Shown piece by piece: positions 63,753 through 64,000 of a stretch of DNA of 64,000 nt. The notes beneath the pieces were generated by a model. That model searched no databases, was not told the DNA's origin, and saw only the letters and a list, made by a program, of their open reading frames with translations. Each line of letters starts with the position of its first letter. Position 1 is the stretch's first letter. Position numbers and translations under genes: made by a program. Source of the stretch: JAICJC01 sp963757605 (lineage in GTDB: Bacteria; Actinomycetota; Thermoleophilia; Gaiellales; JAICJC01); NCBI GenBank assembly GCA_963757605.1, contig CAVWSF010000003.1, positions 968,556 to 1,032,555 on the forward strand, given 5' to 3'.

Positions 63753-64000
63753 AGCGCGATCGGCGCCGGTAGCGGGGCCGGCGCCGGGTCCGACTCGGCG
63801 GCTGCCCGCGGCAGGAGGAGGCCGGCCAGGACGAGCGGCAGCCACCAGCACACGTACGGGTAGAACCAGTAGCTGGCGGTGATCTGCAGGCCGATGACCG
63901 CGGCGGCGCTCAGCGCTGCGATGGCGACCGCGTCCTTCGGTTTGCGCGGGAAGACGAGCAGCGCCACGACGCCGACCACCACGAAGACCTGCACCACGTG
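63749..64000 (-). CDS. membrane protein, C-terminal part (truncated by window edge)
   Basis: The frame is open to base 64000, leaving 83 residues. Three hydrophobic segments (VFVVVGVVALLVFP, AVAIAALSAAAVIGLQ, YVCWWLPLVLAGLLLP) and a Pro/Ala tail. Overlaps the YmdB-like gene end by four bases. Family unknown. Confidence 0.6.
   Translation of the reverse strand, partial: HVVQVFVVVGVVALLVFPRKPKDAVAIAALSAAAVIGLQITASYWFYPYVCWWLPLVLAGLLLPRAAAESDPAPAPLPAPIAL

Noticed and set aside
1..64000. CRISPR array, rRNA or tRNA genes
   Set aside because: No regularly spaced repeats and no rRNA or tRNA signature seen anywhere on either strand.

Overview
The window is very GC-rich, its genes are packed with 1-4 base overlaps, GTG starts are as common as ATG, and menaquinone is made by the futalosine (mqn) route with a bc-type menaquinol:cytochrome c reductase. 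Together with the product types this points to a high-GC Actinomycetota, most likely the Thermoleophilia (Gaiellales/Solirubrobacterales side). That placement is inference from gene content; no rRNA or tRNA is present to confirm it.

Layout. 0-4 kb: end of an alpha/beta-hydrolase gene, small envelope proteins (DUF3618, holin-like), a STAS protein and a CsbD-type stress protein. 4-12 kb: secreted M36 (fungalysin) protease; a DtxR-type regulator - multicopper oxidase - ZIP transporter operon with a DtxR-like operator; a decayed GNAT gene; a secreted lysyl-oxidase-like protein. 12-17 kb: PilZ protein, methyltransferase, ECF sigma factor with a membrane partner, and a PAS-PAS-GGDEF-HD-GYP protein. 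17-21 kb: dTDP-rhamnose operon rmlB-rmlC-rmlD-rmlA behind a glycosyltransferase. 21-27 kb: sulfate activation/reduction operon (phosphosulfolactate synthase, APS reductase, APS kinase, ATP sulfurylase) followed by two TauE/SafE-type permeases. 27-40 kb: surface-polysaccharide genes (Wzy-like polymerase/ligase, GT2, priming sugar transferase, FemAB-like, sulfotransferase, GT4, Wzz-like, DUF354, DegT aminotransferase, DedA). 40-51 kb: menaquinone genes (mqnE, mqnA, mqnC, polyprenyl synthase, ubiE/menG, ubiX, ubiD) wrapped around qcrABC, with a Phd/PIN toxin-antitoxin module between. 51-55 kb: DUF4129-MoxR-DUF58 operon. 55-58 kb: hemL and hemB. 58-61 kb: two tandem TPR proteins, the first with an Xre helix-turn-helix. 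61-64 kb: AI-2E family permease, M23-like protein, YmdB-like phosphodiesterase, end of a membrane protein.

How the parts connect. PAPS from sat+cysC can feed the sulfotransferase of the glycan locus, so a sulfated, rhamnose-containing surface polysaccharide is a reasonable reading. Sulfite from the APS reductase may be taken by phosphosulfolactate synthase; no sulfite reductase lies in the cluster. The mqn/ubi genes make the quinone that QcrABC oxidises.

Most unusual: (1) two homologous 223-261 base elements (25671-25931 and 44696-44918) with long closing stems that co-vary between copies, which I read as an unassigned structured RNA or a mobile RNA-like element; (2) a 145-base inverted-repeat element and other scattered copies of GGGGTCAGACCCC, two of them inside genes; (3) widespread -10 boxes 6-10 bases before start codons, implying leaderless mRNAs; (4) four probable CTG start codons, three in CTGA overlaps; (5) five single-base frameshifts between 45 and 59 kb, one in each of qcrA, qcrB and qcrC, which may be assembly errors.
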